From assembly GCF_000718785.1 (NCBI RefSeq), contig NZ_JOCA01000018.1:62001-126000 (forward strand): a stretch of 64,000 nucleotides of DNA, read 5' to 3'. Origin of the DNA: Streptomyces sp. NRRL WC-3626 (lineage in GTDB: Bacteria; Actinomycetota; Actinomycetes; Streptomycetales; Streptomycetaceae). This document shows positions 20,491 to 29,321 of this stretch, piece by piece (the stretch's first letter is position 1; each line of letters starts with the position of its first letter). The notes below the pieces were generated by a model. It searched no databases, had not been told where the DNA came from, and saw only the letters and a program-made list of their open reading frames with translations. Position numbers and translations under genes: made by a program.

Positions 20491-20813
20491 ATCCACGACA
20501 TGGCCGGCCCATGAATTCCCCGGGATTATCGAAATCCCTCCCCAGGTATTACCGGACCTATTTCACGATTAGCTTTCCGAGCAGCTTCCCGTCTTCTTCT
20601 GCCCGGTTTCCCCGGACCTAAACGACACGATCTCGCGAGCATTCCGGACGCCGTCACGGGAGTTACACAGTTGTGACCGGTTCCACATCGCGTCCGGTTT
20701 GCGGCCTATATACCGGGACAAACGGGGCATCTCGCCGAGTTTCCGCGCGGTCCCACCCGCCCGCGCGATAACATAGATCAAGCCCGCACGTAACCCCGAC
20801 AGACGATGCAATT
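20491..20813. other. Long gene-free leader before ectA
   Basis: About 320 bases, clearly less GC-rich than the genes around it, with runs such as GGCCTATATACCGGG and GCGATAACATAGATC that could hold -10 elements. No open frame with good codon bias on either strand. The length and base composition suggest a regulated promoter region for the ectoine genes; I cannot fix the transcription start. Confidence 0.5.
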
Positions 20814-20837
20814 TTGAATTTACCTCGGTAAGTTCAA
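20814..20837. promoter_or_regulatory. Palindrome directly before ectA, likely operator
   Basis: Inverted repeat: left arm TTGAATTTACC (20814-20824), two-base spacer, right arm GGTAAGTTCAA (20827-20837), 10 of 11 positions pairing. It ends 5 bases before the ectA ATG and occupies the place of the ribosome binding site, so it could bind a repressor or fold in the mRNA. Confidence 0.6.
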
Positions 20838-20842
20838 TTCGC

Positions 20843-21349
20843 ATGACTGCCGCACAAGCAGACCTGCAAATCGACCGCCCCACCGTGGCGGACGGAGCCG
20901 CGCTGTGGCGGATAGCAAGGGACTCGAAGGTCCTCGACCTGAACTCGTCGTACAGCTATCTGCTGTGGTGCCGCGACTTCGCCGCCACCTCGGCCGTGGC
21001 CCGCGACGAACGCGGGGAACCGGTCGGATTCGTCAGCGGATATCTGCGGCCCGACAGCCCCCGCACCCTGCTCGTCTGGCAGGTCGCGGTCGACGCGTCG
21101 CACCGCGGCCGCGGTCTCGCCGCCGCGATGCTCGACGGACTCGCCGCCAGGACCGCGAAGGAGCACGCGGTGGACACCGTGGAGACCACCATCGCCCCCG
21201 GCAACACCGCGTCCGAGCGTCTGTTCACCGCGTTCGCGGAGCGTCACGGCGCCCTGCTGGAGCGCGAGGTGCTCTTCGACGCCGGCCAGTTCCCCGACGG
21301 GCCGCACGACCCCGAGGTGCTGTACCGCATCGGGCCGCTCACGCGCTGA
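20843..21349 (+). CDS. ectA: L-2,4-diaminobutyrate N-gamma-acetyltransferase
   Basis: 168 residues, GNAT fold. It acetylates diaminobutyrate in ectoine synthesis. The acetyl-CoA loop VAVDASHRGRGLAAAMLDG lies at about residues 75-93, and the ectA-typical NSSYSYLLWCRDFAATS is at about 34-50. The ATG at 20843 has no clear Shine-Dalgarno sequence, only the palindrome just described. First gene of ectABCD. Confidence 0.96.
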   Translation: MTAAQADLQIDRPTVADGAALWRIARDSKVLDLNSSYSYLLWCRDFAATSAVARDERGEPVGFVSGYLRPDSPRTLLVWQVAVDASHRGRGLAAAMLDGLAARTAKEHAVDTVETTIAPGNTASERLFTAFAERHGALLEREVLFDAGQFPDGPHDPEVLYRIGPLTR

Positions 21350-21417
21350 CCGCGCGGCCCGCCCCCGACTTTTTCCGACTTCCTCCGACCTCCCACGCCA
21401 CCGAGGAGCGATTCGTC

Positions 21418-22689
21418 GTGACCATCACCCAGCCCGACCTCAGTGTCTTCGAGACCCTCGAGTCCGAGGTCCGCAGCTACTGCCGCGGCTGGCCCGCCGT
21501 CTTCGACCGTGCGCACGGCAGCCGCATGTACGACGAGGACGGCCATGAGTACCTCGACTTCTTCGCCGGAGCGGGCTCACTCAACTACGGGCACAACAAC
21601 CCCGTGCTGAAACGCGCGCTCATCGACTACCTGGAGCGGGACGGCGTCACCCACGGCCTCGACATGTCGACGACGGCCAAGCGCGCCTTCCTGGAGTCCT
21701 TCCAGAACTGGATCCTGCGCCCGCGCGACCTGCCGTACAAGGTCATGTTCCCGGGCCCGACCGGCACCAACGCCGTGGAGTCCGCGCTGAAGCTGGCCCG
21801 GAAGGTGAAGGGGCGCGAGGCGATCGTGTCGTTCACCAACGCCTTCCACGGCATGTCGCTGGGCTCGCTCGCCGTCACCGGCAACGCGTTCAAGCGGGCC
21901 GGCGCCGGCATCCCGCTGGTGCACGGCACGCCGATGCCGTTCGACAACTACTTCGACGGCCAGGTCCCGGACTTCCTCTGGTTCGAGCGGCTGCTCGAGG
22001 ACCAGGGGTCCGGGCTCAACAAGCCCGCCGCCGTGATCGTCGAGACGGTGCAGGGCGAGGGCGGCATCAACGTCGCCCGGCCCGAGTGGCTGCGCGCCCT
22101 GGCCGAGCTGTGCGAACGCCAGGACATGCTGCTGATCGTCGACGACATCCAGATGGGCTGCGGCCGTACCGGCGCCTTCTTCTCCTTCGAGGAGGCCGGC
22201 ATCACGCCGGACATCGTCACCGTCTCCAAGTCGATCAGCGGCTACGGGCTGCCCATGGCACTGACCCTGTTCAAGCCCGAGCTGGACGTCTGGGAGCCGG
22301 GCGAGCACAACGGCACCTTCCGCGGCAACAACCCGGCCTTCGTCACCGCCACCGCGACGCTGGAGGCGTACTGGGCCGACGGCTCGGCGATGGAGAAGCA
22401 GACCCGCTCGCGCGGCGAGCAGGTCGAGCAGGCGCTGATCGCCATCACCGAGGAGAACCTCGCCGACGTCAAGGAGTACCGCGGCCGCGGCCTGGTGTGG
22501 GGCATCGAGTTCCACGACAAGGAGCGCGCGGGCCGTATCGCCAAGCGGGCCTTCGAGCTGGGGCTGCTGATCGAGACGTCCGGTCCCGAGAGCGAGGTCG
22601 TCAAGCTGCTGCCGGCCCTGACCATCACCCCGGACGAGCTGGACGAGGGTCTCACCACCCTCGCCCGCGCCGTCCGGGAAACCGCCTGA
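21418..22689 (+). CDS. ectB: Diaminobutyrate-2-oxoglutarate transaminase
   Basis: 423 residues, class III aminotransferase. Converts aspartate semialdehyde to L-2,4-diaminobutyrate. The PLP lysine is Lys271 in [34 protein letters not shown] binds the phosphate and [13 protein letters not shown] contains the Asp. The GTG at 21418 has GAGGAG about 9 bases upstream. It lies 68 bases after ectA. Confidence 0.97.
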   Translation: MTITQPDLSVFETLESEVRSYCRGWPAVFDRAHGSRMYDEDGHEYLDFFAGAGSLNYGHNNPVLKRALIDYLERDGVTHGLDMSTTAKRAFLESFQNWILRPRDLPYKVMFPGPTGTNAVESALKLARKVKGREAIVSFTNAFHGMSLGSLAVTGNAFKRAGAGIPLVHGTPMPFDNYFDGQVPDFLWFERLLEDQGSGLNKPAAVIVETVQGEGGINVARPEWLRALAELCERQDMLLIVDDIQMGCGRTGAFFSFEEAGITPDIVTVSKSISGYGLPMALTLFKPELDVWEPGEHNGTFRGNNPAFVTATATLEAYWADGSAMEKQTRSRGEQVEQALIAITEENLADVKEYRGRGLVWGIEFHDKERAGRIAKRAFELGLLIETSGPESEVVKLLPALTITPDELDEGLTTLARAVRETA

Positions 22690-22724
22690 AACCCGTAACC
22701 GAGCCGAGGAGGCATCGCAACACC

Positions 22725-23123
22725 GTGATCGTCCGTTCGTTCAAGGAGCTCGAAGGCACCGACCGGCACGTGAAATCGGCGTCCGGCACCTGGGAGAGCA
22801 AGCGCATCGTCCTCGCCAAGGAGAAGGTCGGCTTCTCCGTGCACGAGACGATCCTGTACGCGGGTACCGAGACGAACATGTGGTACGCGAACCACATCGA
22901 GGCCGTCGTCTGCACCAAGGGCGATGCCGAGCTGACCGACCGCGAGACCGGGCAGACCTACCACATCACGCCCGGGACCATGTACCTCCTGAACGGCCAT
23001 GAGCGGCACACGCTCAAGGTCAAGGAGGACTTCCACTGCATCTGCGTGTTCAACCCGCCCGTGACCGGACGGGAGGACCACGACGAGAACGGCGTCTATC
23101 CGCTGCTCACCGAGGAGGTGTGA
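22725..23123 (+). CDS. ectC: L-ectoine synthase
   Basis: 132 residues, cupin fold, full length for EctC. It cyclises N-gamma-acetyl-diaminobutyrate to ectoine. It starts [15 protein letters not shown], and the EctC-typical [20 protein letters not shown] (residues near 49-68) and [11 protein letters not shown] hold the iron ligands. GTG at 22725, with GAGGAGG about 14 bases upstream; the spacing is longer than usual. The open frame to the left is a shadow of ectB. Confidence 0.97.
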   Translation: MIVRSFKELEGTDRHVKSASGTWESKRIVLAKEKVGFSVHETILYAGTETNMWYANHIEAVVCTKGDAELTDRETGQTYHITPGTMYLLNGHERHTLKVKEDFHCICVFNPPVTGREDHDENGVYPLLTEEV

Positions 23124-23129
23124 GTCATC

Positions 23130-24026
23130 GTGACCACGACCACGAACGTCACCGATCTCTATCCGACCCGCGGCGCCACCGAGGTGGCGACTCCCCGGCA
23201 GGACCCGGTCGTCTGGGGCTCCCCGGACACCCCCGGTCCCGTCCCGGCCGGTGACCTCCAGGCCCTGGAGCGCGACGGCTTCCTCGCCATCGACCAGCTC
23301 ATCGGAGCGGACGAGGTGGGCGAGTACCAGCGCGAGCTGGAGCGGCTGACCTCCGACCCGGCGATCCGCGCGGACGAGCGGTCGATCGTGGAGCCGCAGT
23401 CCAAGGAGATCCGGTCGGTCTTCGAGGTGCACCGGATCAGCGAGGTGTTCGCGAGGCTGGTGCGCGACGAGCGGGTGGTCGGGCGCGCCCGGCAGATCCT
23501 CGGCTCGGACGTCTATGTCCACCAGTCGCGGATCAACGTCAAGCCGGGCTTCGGCGCCCGCGGTTTCTACTGGCACTCGGACTTCGAGACCTGGCACGCC
23601 GAGGACGGTCTGCCGAACATGCGCACGATCTCGGTCTCGATCGCGCTCACCGAGAACTACGACACCAACGGCGGTCTCATGATCATGCCGGGGTCGCACA
23701 AGACGTTCCTCGGATGCGCGGGGGCCACGCCGAAGGACAACTACAAGAAGTCCCTGCAGATGCAGGACGCGGGGACGCCGTCCGACGAGGCGCTGACGAG
23801 GATGGCGTCGGAGTACGGCATCAAGCTGTTCACCGGCAAGGCCGGCTCGGCGACGTGGTTCGACTGCAACGCCATGCACGGCTCCGGGGACAACATCACG
23901 CCGTTCCCGCGCAGCAATGTGTTCATCGTCTTCAACAGCGTCGAGAACACGGCGGTCGAGCCGTTCGCGGCACCGATCCGGCGGCCCGAGTTCATCGGGG
24001 CCCGGGACTTCACGCCCGTGAGGTAG
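23130..24026 (+). CDS. ectD: Ectoine 5-hydroxylase
   Basis: 298 residues. Non-haem Fe(II)/2-oxoglutarate dioxygenase that makes 5-hydroxyectoine. The iron triad is His149 and Asp151 in FYWHSDFETWH and His250 in NAMHGSG; the EctD signature region NVKPGFGARGFYWHSDFETW is complete. GTG start at 23130, 6 bases after the ectC stop, with GAGGAGGTG upstream. It is followed by a bidirectional hairpin. Confidence 0.97.
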   Translation: MTTTTNVTDLYPTRGATEVATPRQDPVVWGSPDTPGPVPAGDLQALERDGFLAIDQLIGADEVGEYQRELERLTSDPAIRADERSIVEPQSKEIRSVFEVHRISEVFARLVRDERVVGRARQILGSDVYVHQSRINVKPGFGARGFYWHSDFETWHAEDGLPNMRTISVSIALTENYDTNGGLMIMPGSHKTFLGCAGATPKDNYKKSLQMQDAGTPSDEALTRMASEYGIKLFTGKAGSATWFDCNAMHGSGDNITPFPRSNVFIVFNSVENTAVEPFAAPIRRPEFIGARDFTPVR

Positions 24027-24043
24027 CGGCGTCGTGACAGACC

Positions 24044-24087
24044 GCGGGCCGGGCCTCCTCGTGTGGGACAAGGAGGCACCGGCCCGC
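24044..24087. terminator. Terminator hairpin between ectD and the convergent aminotransferase gene
   Basis: Arms GCGGGCCGG (24044-24052) and CCGGCCCGC (24079-24087), continued inward by CCTCCT/AGGAGG (24054-24059 with 24071-24076). Confidence 0.8.
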
Positions 24088-24096
24088 CGCCGTGTG

Positions 24097-25149
24097 TCAG
24101 CGGGACAGCACGTCCAGCAGGCGGTCCACGTCGGCGGCCGTGTTGTAGACGTGGAAGGAAGCCCGCAGATTGCCCGCACGGGCGGACACCGAGACACCCG
24201 CCCGCGCCAACTCCTCCTGGAGTCCGCCGAGTCCGGGCACGGACACGATCGGGGAGCCGGGTGCGGGCAGCGGGGCGCGGCCCAGGGTCGCGAGCCCGGC
24301 GCGGAAGCGGTCGGCGAGGGCCAGGTCGTGGGCGCGGACCGCTTCCACGCCGAGTTCCTCGACGAGTTCGAGGGACGCCCGCAGCGCCGCGTACTCGAAC
24401 AGGGCCGGACTGGAGTCGAACCGCCGCGCCGAGTGGGCGAGTTCGGCGAGGGGGCCGTAGCAGCTGTCCCAGGGGTGCTCCCCCGCCACCCAGCTCGCCT
24501 GCACCGGCGTCAGGTCCCCGAAGTCCTCCGGTACGACGAGGAAGGCCACGCCGTGCGCGCCGAGGAGCCACTTGTAGGTGATGGTGACGCTGTAGTCGTA
24601 GGCGTCGGCGTCGACCGGGAGCCACCCGGCCGCCTGGGAGACGTCGACGTAGGTCCGCGCACCGTGGCTGCGGGCCGCCTCCCGCAGGGCGGCGAGGTCG
24701 GCGATCCGGCCGTCGGCGGACTGCGCGGCGCTGACCGCGACCAGCGCGGTGCCGGGCCGGACGGAGTCGGCGAGCCGCTCCAGCGGCACGGCCCGCACCT
24801 TGAGGTCGCCGCGGGCGTGGAAGGCGTTCAGCACGGAGGTGAAGTCGCCCTCGACGGTGAGGACTTCGGCGCCCGGCGGCAGCGAGGCGGCGACCAGCGA
24901 GGTGTGCAGGGCGACCGTGGCCCCGGCCGCCACCCGCTCAACCGGGACGCCGGCCAGCCGGGCGTACGCGGCACGGCAGGCCTCGACGTCGGCGTGCAGC
25001 GGGTCCAGCGAACGGCCCTCCGCGCGCAGCCGTACCGCGTCGTGGAGCGCGGTCACGGTACGGGCGGGCAGGAGGGCGTTGCTCGCGGTGTTCAGATAGG
25101 TGTTCTTCGGGGTGAACTCGGCACGGACGAGATTCTCGAAGGTCTCCAT
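24097..25149 (-). CDS. Class V aminotransferase, cysteine-desulfurase-like
   Basis: 350 residues. Fold-type I PLP enzyme of the NifS/isopenicillin N epimerase-like group. PLP lysine is probably Lys193 in SVTITYKWLLGAHGVAFL, and TYVDVSQAAGWLPVD holds the cofactor Asp and Gln. No catalytic Cys loop of true desulfurases is obvious, so the substrate is unknown. The ATG at 25149 is chosen over 25185 because the conserved N-terminus (FTPKNTYLNTASNALLP) follows it closely. Convergent with ectD. Confidence 0.82.
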   Translation of the reverse strand: METFENLVRAEFTPKNTYLNTASNALLPARTVTALHDAVRLRAEGRSLDPLHADVEACRAAYARLAGVPVERVAAGATVALHTSLVAASLPPGAEVLTVEGDFTSVLNAFHARGDLKVRAVPLERLADSVRPGTALVAVSAAQSADGRIADLAALREAARSHGARTYVDVSQAAGWLPVDADAYDYSVTITYKWLLGAHGVAFLVVPEDFGDLTPVQASWVAGEHPWDSCYGPLAELAHSARRFDSSPALFEYAALRASLELVEELGVEAVRAHDLALADRFRAGLATLGRAPLPAPGSPIVSVPGLGGLQEELARAGVSVSARAGNLRASFHVYNTAADVDRLLDVLSR

Positions 25150-25245
25150 GCGACCACTCTGCGGCCCCGGGACCTCCCCGTCCATTGCCGAATTCTGCGC
25201 GATACCGAAAAGGGACCCTTATGGGTACGCGCTGACCTGCGCGTT

Positions 25246-25956
25246 CTACTTCTGCGGCACCGCGCATCCGTCCGGGCCGCAGGCCTCCGCGTCGCCGTCG
25301 ACCATCCGCAGCGGCGGGCGCTCGCCCCAGGCCTGGGTCAGCGCCTGGGTGAACACCTCGGCGGGCTGGGCGCCGGAGACGCCGTACTTGCGGTCCAGGA
25401 CGAAGAACGGCACACCGTTCGCGCCGAGCTCGGCGGCCTCCCGCTCGTCGGCGCGGACCTCGTCGGCGTACGCCTTCGGGTCGGCCAGCACCTCGCGCAC
25501 GGCGGCGGCGTCCAGACCTGCGGCGACGGCGAGCTCGGTGAGCCGGTCGTCGTCGTCGAAGACGGACCGCTCCTCGGCGAAGTTCGCCCGGTACAGCAGG
25601 TCGAGCAGCTCCACCTGACGGCCCTGCTCGCGGGCGAAGTGCAGCAGCCGGTGCATGTCGAAGGTGCTGCCGTGGTCGCGGCCCCGGGTGCGGTAGGGCA
25701 GGCCTTCGCCGGCGGCCTGGGTGCCCAGGTTGTCCTCGCCGGCCTCGGCCTGCGCCTCGCTCATGCCGTACTTCTTGGTGAGCATCGAGATCACTGGCTG
25801 GATGTCGCCCTTGGCGCGGCCCGGGTCCAACTCGAAGGAGCGGTGCACCACCTCGACCTGTTCACGGTGCGGGAACGCGGCCAGCGCCTTCTCGAAGCGG
25901 GCTTTGCCGACATAGCACCAGGGGCAAGCGATATCGGACCAGATTTCGACGCGCAT
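25246..25956 (-). CDS. DsbA/FrnE-family oxidoreductase
   Basis: 236 residues, thioredoxin fold with an all-alpha insert. Active site CPWC at residues 11-14 in WSDIACPWCYVGKARFE, followed by YRTRGRDHGSTFDMHRLLHFA and GVPFFVLDRKYGVSGAQ (cis-Pro loop), the usual FrnE order. No signal peptide, so cytoplasmic. The C-terminus is ACGPDGCAVPQK, with two extra Cys. The ATG at 25956 is preferred to GTG 25968 because GGAG lies upstream of it. Confidence 0.88.
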   Translation of the reverse strand: MRVEIWSDIACPWCYVGKARFEKALAAFPHREQVEVVHRSFELDPGRAKGDIQPVISMLTKKYGMSEAQAEAGEDNLGTQAAGEGLPYRTRGRDHGSTFDMHRLLHFAREQGRQVELLDLLYRANFAEERSVFDDDDRLTELAVAAGLDAAAVREVLADPKAYADEVRADEREAAELGANGVPFFVLDRKYGVSGAQPAEVFTQALTQAWGERPPLRMVDGDAEACGPDGCAVPQK

Positions 25957-26038
25957 CGTGATCGGCACTCCAGGTCGTGCGGGTACGGAGACTCCCTCCG
26001 GCGACTACGTGAACGTTCAACGAGCCGCGCGCATTCCC

Positions 26039-26647
26039 TCAGCTGCCGTCGCGCAGATCACTCGGCCAGTGGGGCCGGTACTCGATGTGGTCGTACGTCA
26101 CGACACAGCCCTCCCCCATCGGCGACTGGGCCATGAAGCCGACCAGGGCGGCGCCGGTCTCCTTCTCCTCACCGAGGGTGAAGAGCCGTACGAAGGTCCA
26201 GCGCTCGCCGTCGCGGGAGGCGTGGAAGGCGAAGGCACGTCCGGTGCGGCTCACCCGGAGCCATACGGAACTGCCGTCGACGGTGAAGGAGTTGGCGTCG
26301 TCGGAGTGCCCTCGGGTGACCACGGTGCAGACGGTGGGCACGTCCGGCGAGTACTCCAGGCAGAGCTTGGCCCAGGCCCGCTCGCCCACATGGACGTAGA
26401 GCACCCCGGCGTCGAAGGCCCCGGCGAACCCGACGGTGACCCTCGCCATCAGCTGGAAGTCCCCTTCGGGAGCCCCCAGCAGCCGGGGAGCGTCGGCGGC
26501 GGGCTCCAGCCCCTCCCCGGTGGGCGGCACGAAACGGTCCTGCCGGGCCCCGGCCCACCCGGTGAGGACGCCGTCCTCGTGGGACCAGTGGCCGTCGGGG
26601 CCGTAGGTGCGCAGGGAGAAGGGCAGTTCGGGGATGTTCAGGTCCAT
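26039..26647 (-). CDS. DUF1349 domain protein (concanavalin-like fold)
   Basis: 202 residues, no signal peptide. The pattern DRFVPPTGE, FQLMARVTVGFAGAFDAGVL, WAKLCLEYSPDVPTVCTVVT and WLRVSRTGRAFAFHASRDG is that of the DUF1349/regulation-of-enolase (YesU-like) jelly-roll family, often linked to carbohydrate. The function here is unknown. Start at the ATG 26647. Same direction as the preceding LURP-one-like gene (50 bases apart). Confidence 0.8.
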   Translation of the reverse strand: MDLNIPELPFSLRTYGPDGHWSHEDGVLTGWAGARQDRFVPPTGEGLEPAADAPRLLGAPEGDFQLMARVTVGFAGAFDAGVLYVHVGERAWAKLCLEYSPDVPTVCTVVTRGHSDDANSFTVDGSSVWLRVSRTGRAFAFHASRDGERWTFVRLFTLGEEKETGAALVGFMAQSPMGEGCVVTYDHIEYRPHWPSDLRDGS

Positions 26648-26697
26648 GCCGGGATTCTTCCAGGCGGGGCCCGGCGCCGAGGGCCCGGGGGTCCCGG

Positions 26698-27357
26698 TCA
26701 GCGGCCTTGGAACGTGTCCAGGGCCACGGCCTGTGCGATGACGAGGCGCGGGTCGAGACCGGACGCGGCCATGTCGACCACATAGCTGTCGCGCAGCCCG
26801 AACTTCTTGTCGACCTTCATGACCGGCTTGCCGTCCGTCTCGAAATCGAAGTGGTACGGCCACACGAACGGCACCAGGTCCAACGGCAGGAAGTCCCAGA
26901 CGCGGCGGAGCACGGCCACGAACCGGTTGCGCTCCCGCCCGACGGCCACGGGTGAGCCCGGCTGGTCCAGCACCCACGTCGAGCGCAGCAGGGAGGCGAA
27001 GAACCTCTCCTCGAACGCGCCGATGGGGTTGCCTTCCGCGTCCCGCACGTCGTAGCCGTCGCCGACCGCGAGGAGGCTGCGTCCCTTGACGGTGAAGGAG
27101 ACCCGCGTCCTGGACTCGTCGGTGTAGAAGGTCATCTCCTCCTCGAGCGAGAGGCGCTTCAGCTCGGCGAAGGCGAGGACCCCGCCGTCGGAACCGTCGG
27201 GCAGCAACTCGCTCACGGTGTACCGGTCGGTCGTGAGGGCGGTCTTCTGCCGAATGGTGAAACGTCCGTTCGTCCACTGCCCCGCACCGTCCACTGTTCC
27301 GCTCCCCGAGCCGTTGGTCCCCGCGCCGTCGCTTGTGTGCGTGTCCGGCGGAACCAT
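26698..27357 (-). CDS. LURP-one-related/phospholipid-scramblase-like protein
   Basis: 219 residues. After a Gly/Ser/Thr-rich N-terminus (residues 1-30) the sequence has repeating beta-rich blocks RFTIRQKTALTTDRYTV, SFTVKGRSLLAVGDGYDVRD and PVMKVDKKFGLRDSYVVD, ending in the hydrophobic helix RLVIAQAVALDTF, as in LURP-one/Tubby-like proteins. The biochemical role is unknown. ATG at 27357. Divergent from the histidine kinase. Confidence 0.75.
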   Translation of the reverse strand: MVPPDTHTSDGAGTNGSGSGTVDGAGQWTNGRFTIRQKTALTTDRYTVSELLPDGSDGGVLAFAELKRLSLEEEMTFYTDESRTRVSFTVKGRSLLAVGDGYDVRDAEGNPIGAFEERFFASLLRSTWVLDQPGSPVAVGRERNRFVAVLRRVWDFLPLDLVPFVWPYHFDFETDGKPVMKVDKKFGLRDSYVVDMAASGLDPRLVIAQAVALDTFQGR

Positions 27358-27504
27358 CGTCACCGCGTGCCCCGGCCCGGAGCAGTCTCCGTAAGTCGCC
27401 ACCCGCAACGACCAAAGATGACAGGGCCCTTGGCGGCGGGGAGTCGACTTTCGTCGTCCGGGACCGCGCCGAAGGGGGGATGCGGGCGTCCGGGGGCTGC
27501 CCTC

Positions 27505-27510
27505 TATCGT
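27505..27510 (+). promoter_or_regulatory. Candidate -10 element giving a leaderless kinase mRNA
   Basis: TATCGT lies 6 bases before the GTG start at 27517 and there is no Shine-Dalgarno sequence. This spacing would start transcription at or next to the start codon, a common arrangement in Streptomyces. Confidence 0.5.
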
Positions 27511-27516
27511 CTGCGC

Positions 27517-29229
27517 GTGGACGTACCAGAGACACCCCGCACCGGCCTGCCGCTCCGTTCCCGGCTCATCGCCGCCTCCCCCTGGCCCCGCAAGCGGATC
27601 GCCGGGGAGGTCGTGCTCACCCTGGTGCTCTCCGGGATCGCGGGTCTCCTCTACACGACGGAGACCGGGGCCGGGGCGAAGGGCGGTGCCCTGGCCCTGG
27701 CCGTCGCCGTGCTGTCCCTGGCCCGTCGCGCCCTGCCGGCGACGGTGCTGATGGTCTCGTCGGCCCTGGCCGGGGCGGTCGTCGGCACGTTCCCGCTGCT
27801 GATCTACGCGAGCTGGTCGGCGGGCAGCCGCATCAGGCGTCCGGCGCACGCGCTGGCCGCGTACGCCGCCGGGCTCGCGCTCTACTTCGCCGTCACCGCG
27901 GCCGACGACGAGCTCGGGATGTCGCTGCTGGTGACGGCCGTGCTGAGCGGGAGCCCGTTCCTGGTGCTGGCGGTCGTGCCGGGGCTCGCCTCACGGTACC
28001 GCGCCCAGCGTCACGCCCTGCTCGACGCCCTGCGGCGGCACAACGCCCAACTGGTGCGCGAACAGGCGATGGTGGCGCATCAGGCCCGGCTGCTGGAACG
28101 GCAGCGCATCGCCCAGGACATGCACGACAGCCTCGGCCACCAGCTCGCCCTGATCGCCGTGCACACCGGGGCGCTGGAGGTGGACCCGGACCTGGGCGAC
28201 CGCCAGCGGGAAGGGGTGGGCATCCTCCGGGAGGCATCCAGGTCGGCGATGCGGGAGCTGCGCGAGGCGGTGGGCATCCTGCGGGACGGCGTGGCAGCGC
28301 CCGTGCCGGGCCCCGAGGAAGACGCCGAGCCTTCGACGGCCCGTGTGGCGGCCTCCGTCGACAAGCTGGTCGCGTCGTCGCGGGCCGCGGGCGTGACGGT
28401 GGAGCTGCACCGCTCCGGCACCGAACGGCCCCTCGCGCCCGCCGCCGACCATGCGGTGTACCGCATCGTCCAGGAGGGCCTGACCAACGCGCACAAGCAC
28501 GCGCCGGGCGCCCCGATCACCGTGGCGCTGCGCTACGAACCGGACAGCCTGGTGGTCGAGGTGGCCAACGGACCGGTACCGGCCGGGGCACCGGCCGGGC
28601 CGCCCGCGATCAGCGGCGGTCAGGGTCTGACGGGCCTGCAGGAGCGGGCCCGGCTGGTCGGCGGGATGGTGCACACCGGCCCCGCCCCCGGCGGTGGATT
28701 CCGCCTCGCCGGTGTGCTGCCCTACGGCGACGGCGAGCGGCGGGCCCGTCCGGACGGTGCGACTTCCGTCGCCGCGGGCGACGACTTCCGGGGGCAGATC
28801 GGCGGGGGCTCCGCGGGCGACGGTGGTGGCGTCATCGAACGCGCTGATCCGCAGAAGGAGTTCGCCGCCATCATGAGCAGCAAGAAGAACGTCACCCTCG
28901 GGTGCGCCCTCACCGCCGTGGTCCTCGTCGCAGGTGTCGGGGCCCTCCTGGTGTGGGGGGTGTCGAAACTGATGGACGAGGTGGAGAAGGGCGTCATCCC
29001 GGCGAGTGTGTACGAGTCGGCCCGGGTCGGCGACGCCGAGGCGGACATCCGGAAGAAGTTCCCGGAAGGTGATTCGCTGCTCACCGACGGCGTGGAGAAG
29101 GACGGTCCGCCGCTGCCCGAGGACGCCACCTGCGAGCACTTCGTGGACGACGAGGAGGACATCGTCTACCGGTTCTGCTTCCGCGACGGCAAGCTGTCCT
29201 CCAAGGAGTCCTACAAGCACGAGATATGA
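27517..29229 (+). CDS. Sensor histidine kinase (HisKA_3/NarL type) with an extra C-terminal membrane domain
   Basis: 570 residues in one frame. Residues about 25-150 hold four or five membrane segments. The phosphoacceptor is His203 in RQRIAQDMHDSLGHQLALI, the HATPase N-box is VYRIVQEGLTNAHKHA and the G-box GGQGLTGLQERARLVGG. A normal kinase would end near residue 410. Instead a Gly/Asp-rich linker leads to an ATG at residue 453 (28873), a membrane helix (about 460-485, CALTAVVLVAGVGALLVWGV) and about 85 acidic residues with two Cys. AGAAGGAG lies 12 bases before that ATG, so the tail could also be made as a separate 118-residue protein. The cognate regulator follows. Confidence 0.85.
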   Translation: MDVPETPRTGLPLRSRLIAASPWPRKRIAGEVVLTLVLSGIAGLLYTTETGAGAKGGALALAVAVLSLARRALPATVLMVSSALAGAVVGTFPLLIYASWSAGSRIRRPAHALAAYAAGLALYFAVTAADDELGMSLLVTAVLSGSPFLVLAVVPGLASRYRAQRHALLDALRRHNAQLVREQAMVAHQARLLERQRIAQDMHDSLGHQLALIAVHTGALEVDPDLGDRQREGVGILREASRSAMRELREAVGILRDGVAAPVPGPEEDAEPSTARVAASVDKLVASSRAAGVTVELHRSGTERPLAPAADHAVYRIVQEGLTNAHKHAPGAPITVALRYEPDSLVVEVANGPVPAGAPAGPPAISGGQGLTGLQERARLVGGMVHTGPAPGGGFRLAGVLPYGDGERRARPDGATSVAAGDDFRGQIGGGSAGDGGGVIERADPQKEFAAIMSSKKNVTLGCALTAVVLVAGVGALLVWGVSKLMDEVEKGVIPASVYESARVGDAEADIRKKFPEGDSLLTDGVEKDGPPLPEDATCEHFVDDEEDIVYRFCFRDGKLSSKESYKHEI

Positions 29230-29321
29230 CCCACGGTTCATGGCCGCACTCGCGACCGGATCGGGCATGATGGGCGGGCTTCGCCATCCGCTTGTCACAC
29301 CGACACCGTGCAGGAGGCCGC

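Noticed and set aside
24097..25149. IscS/SufS cysteine desulfurase for Fe-S assembly
   Set aside because: No recognisable catalytic Cys loop and no suf or isc genes nearby; left as a class V aminotransferase of unknown substrate.
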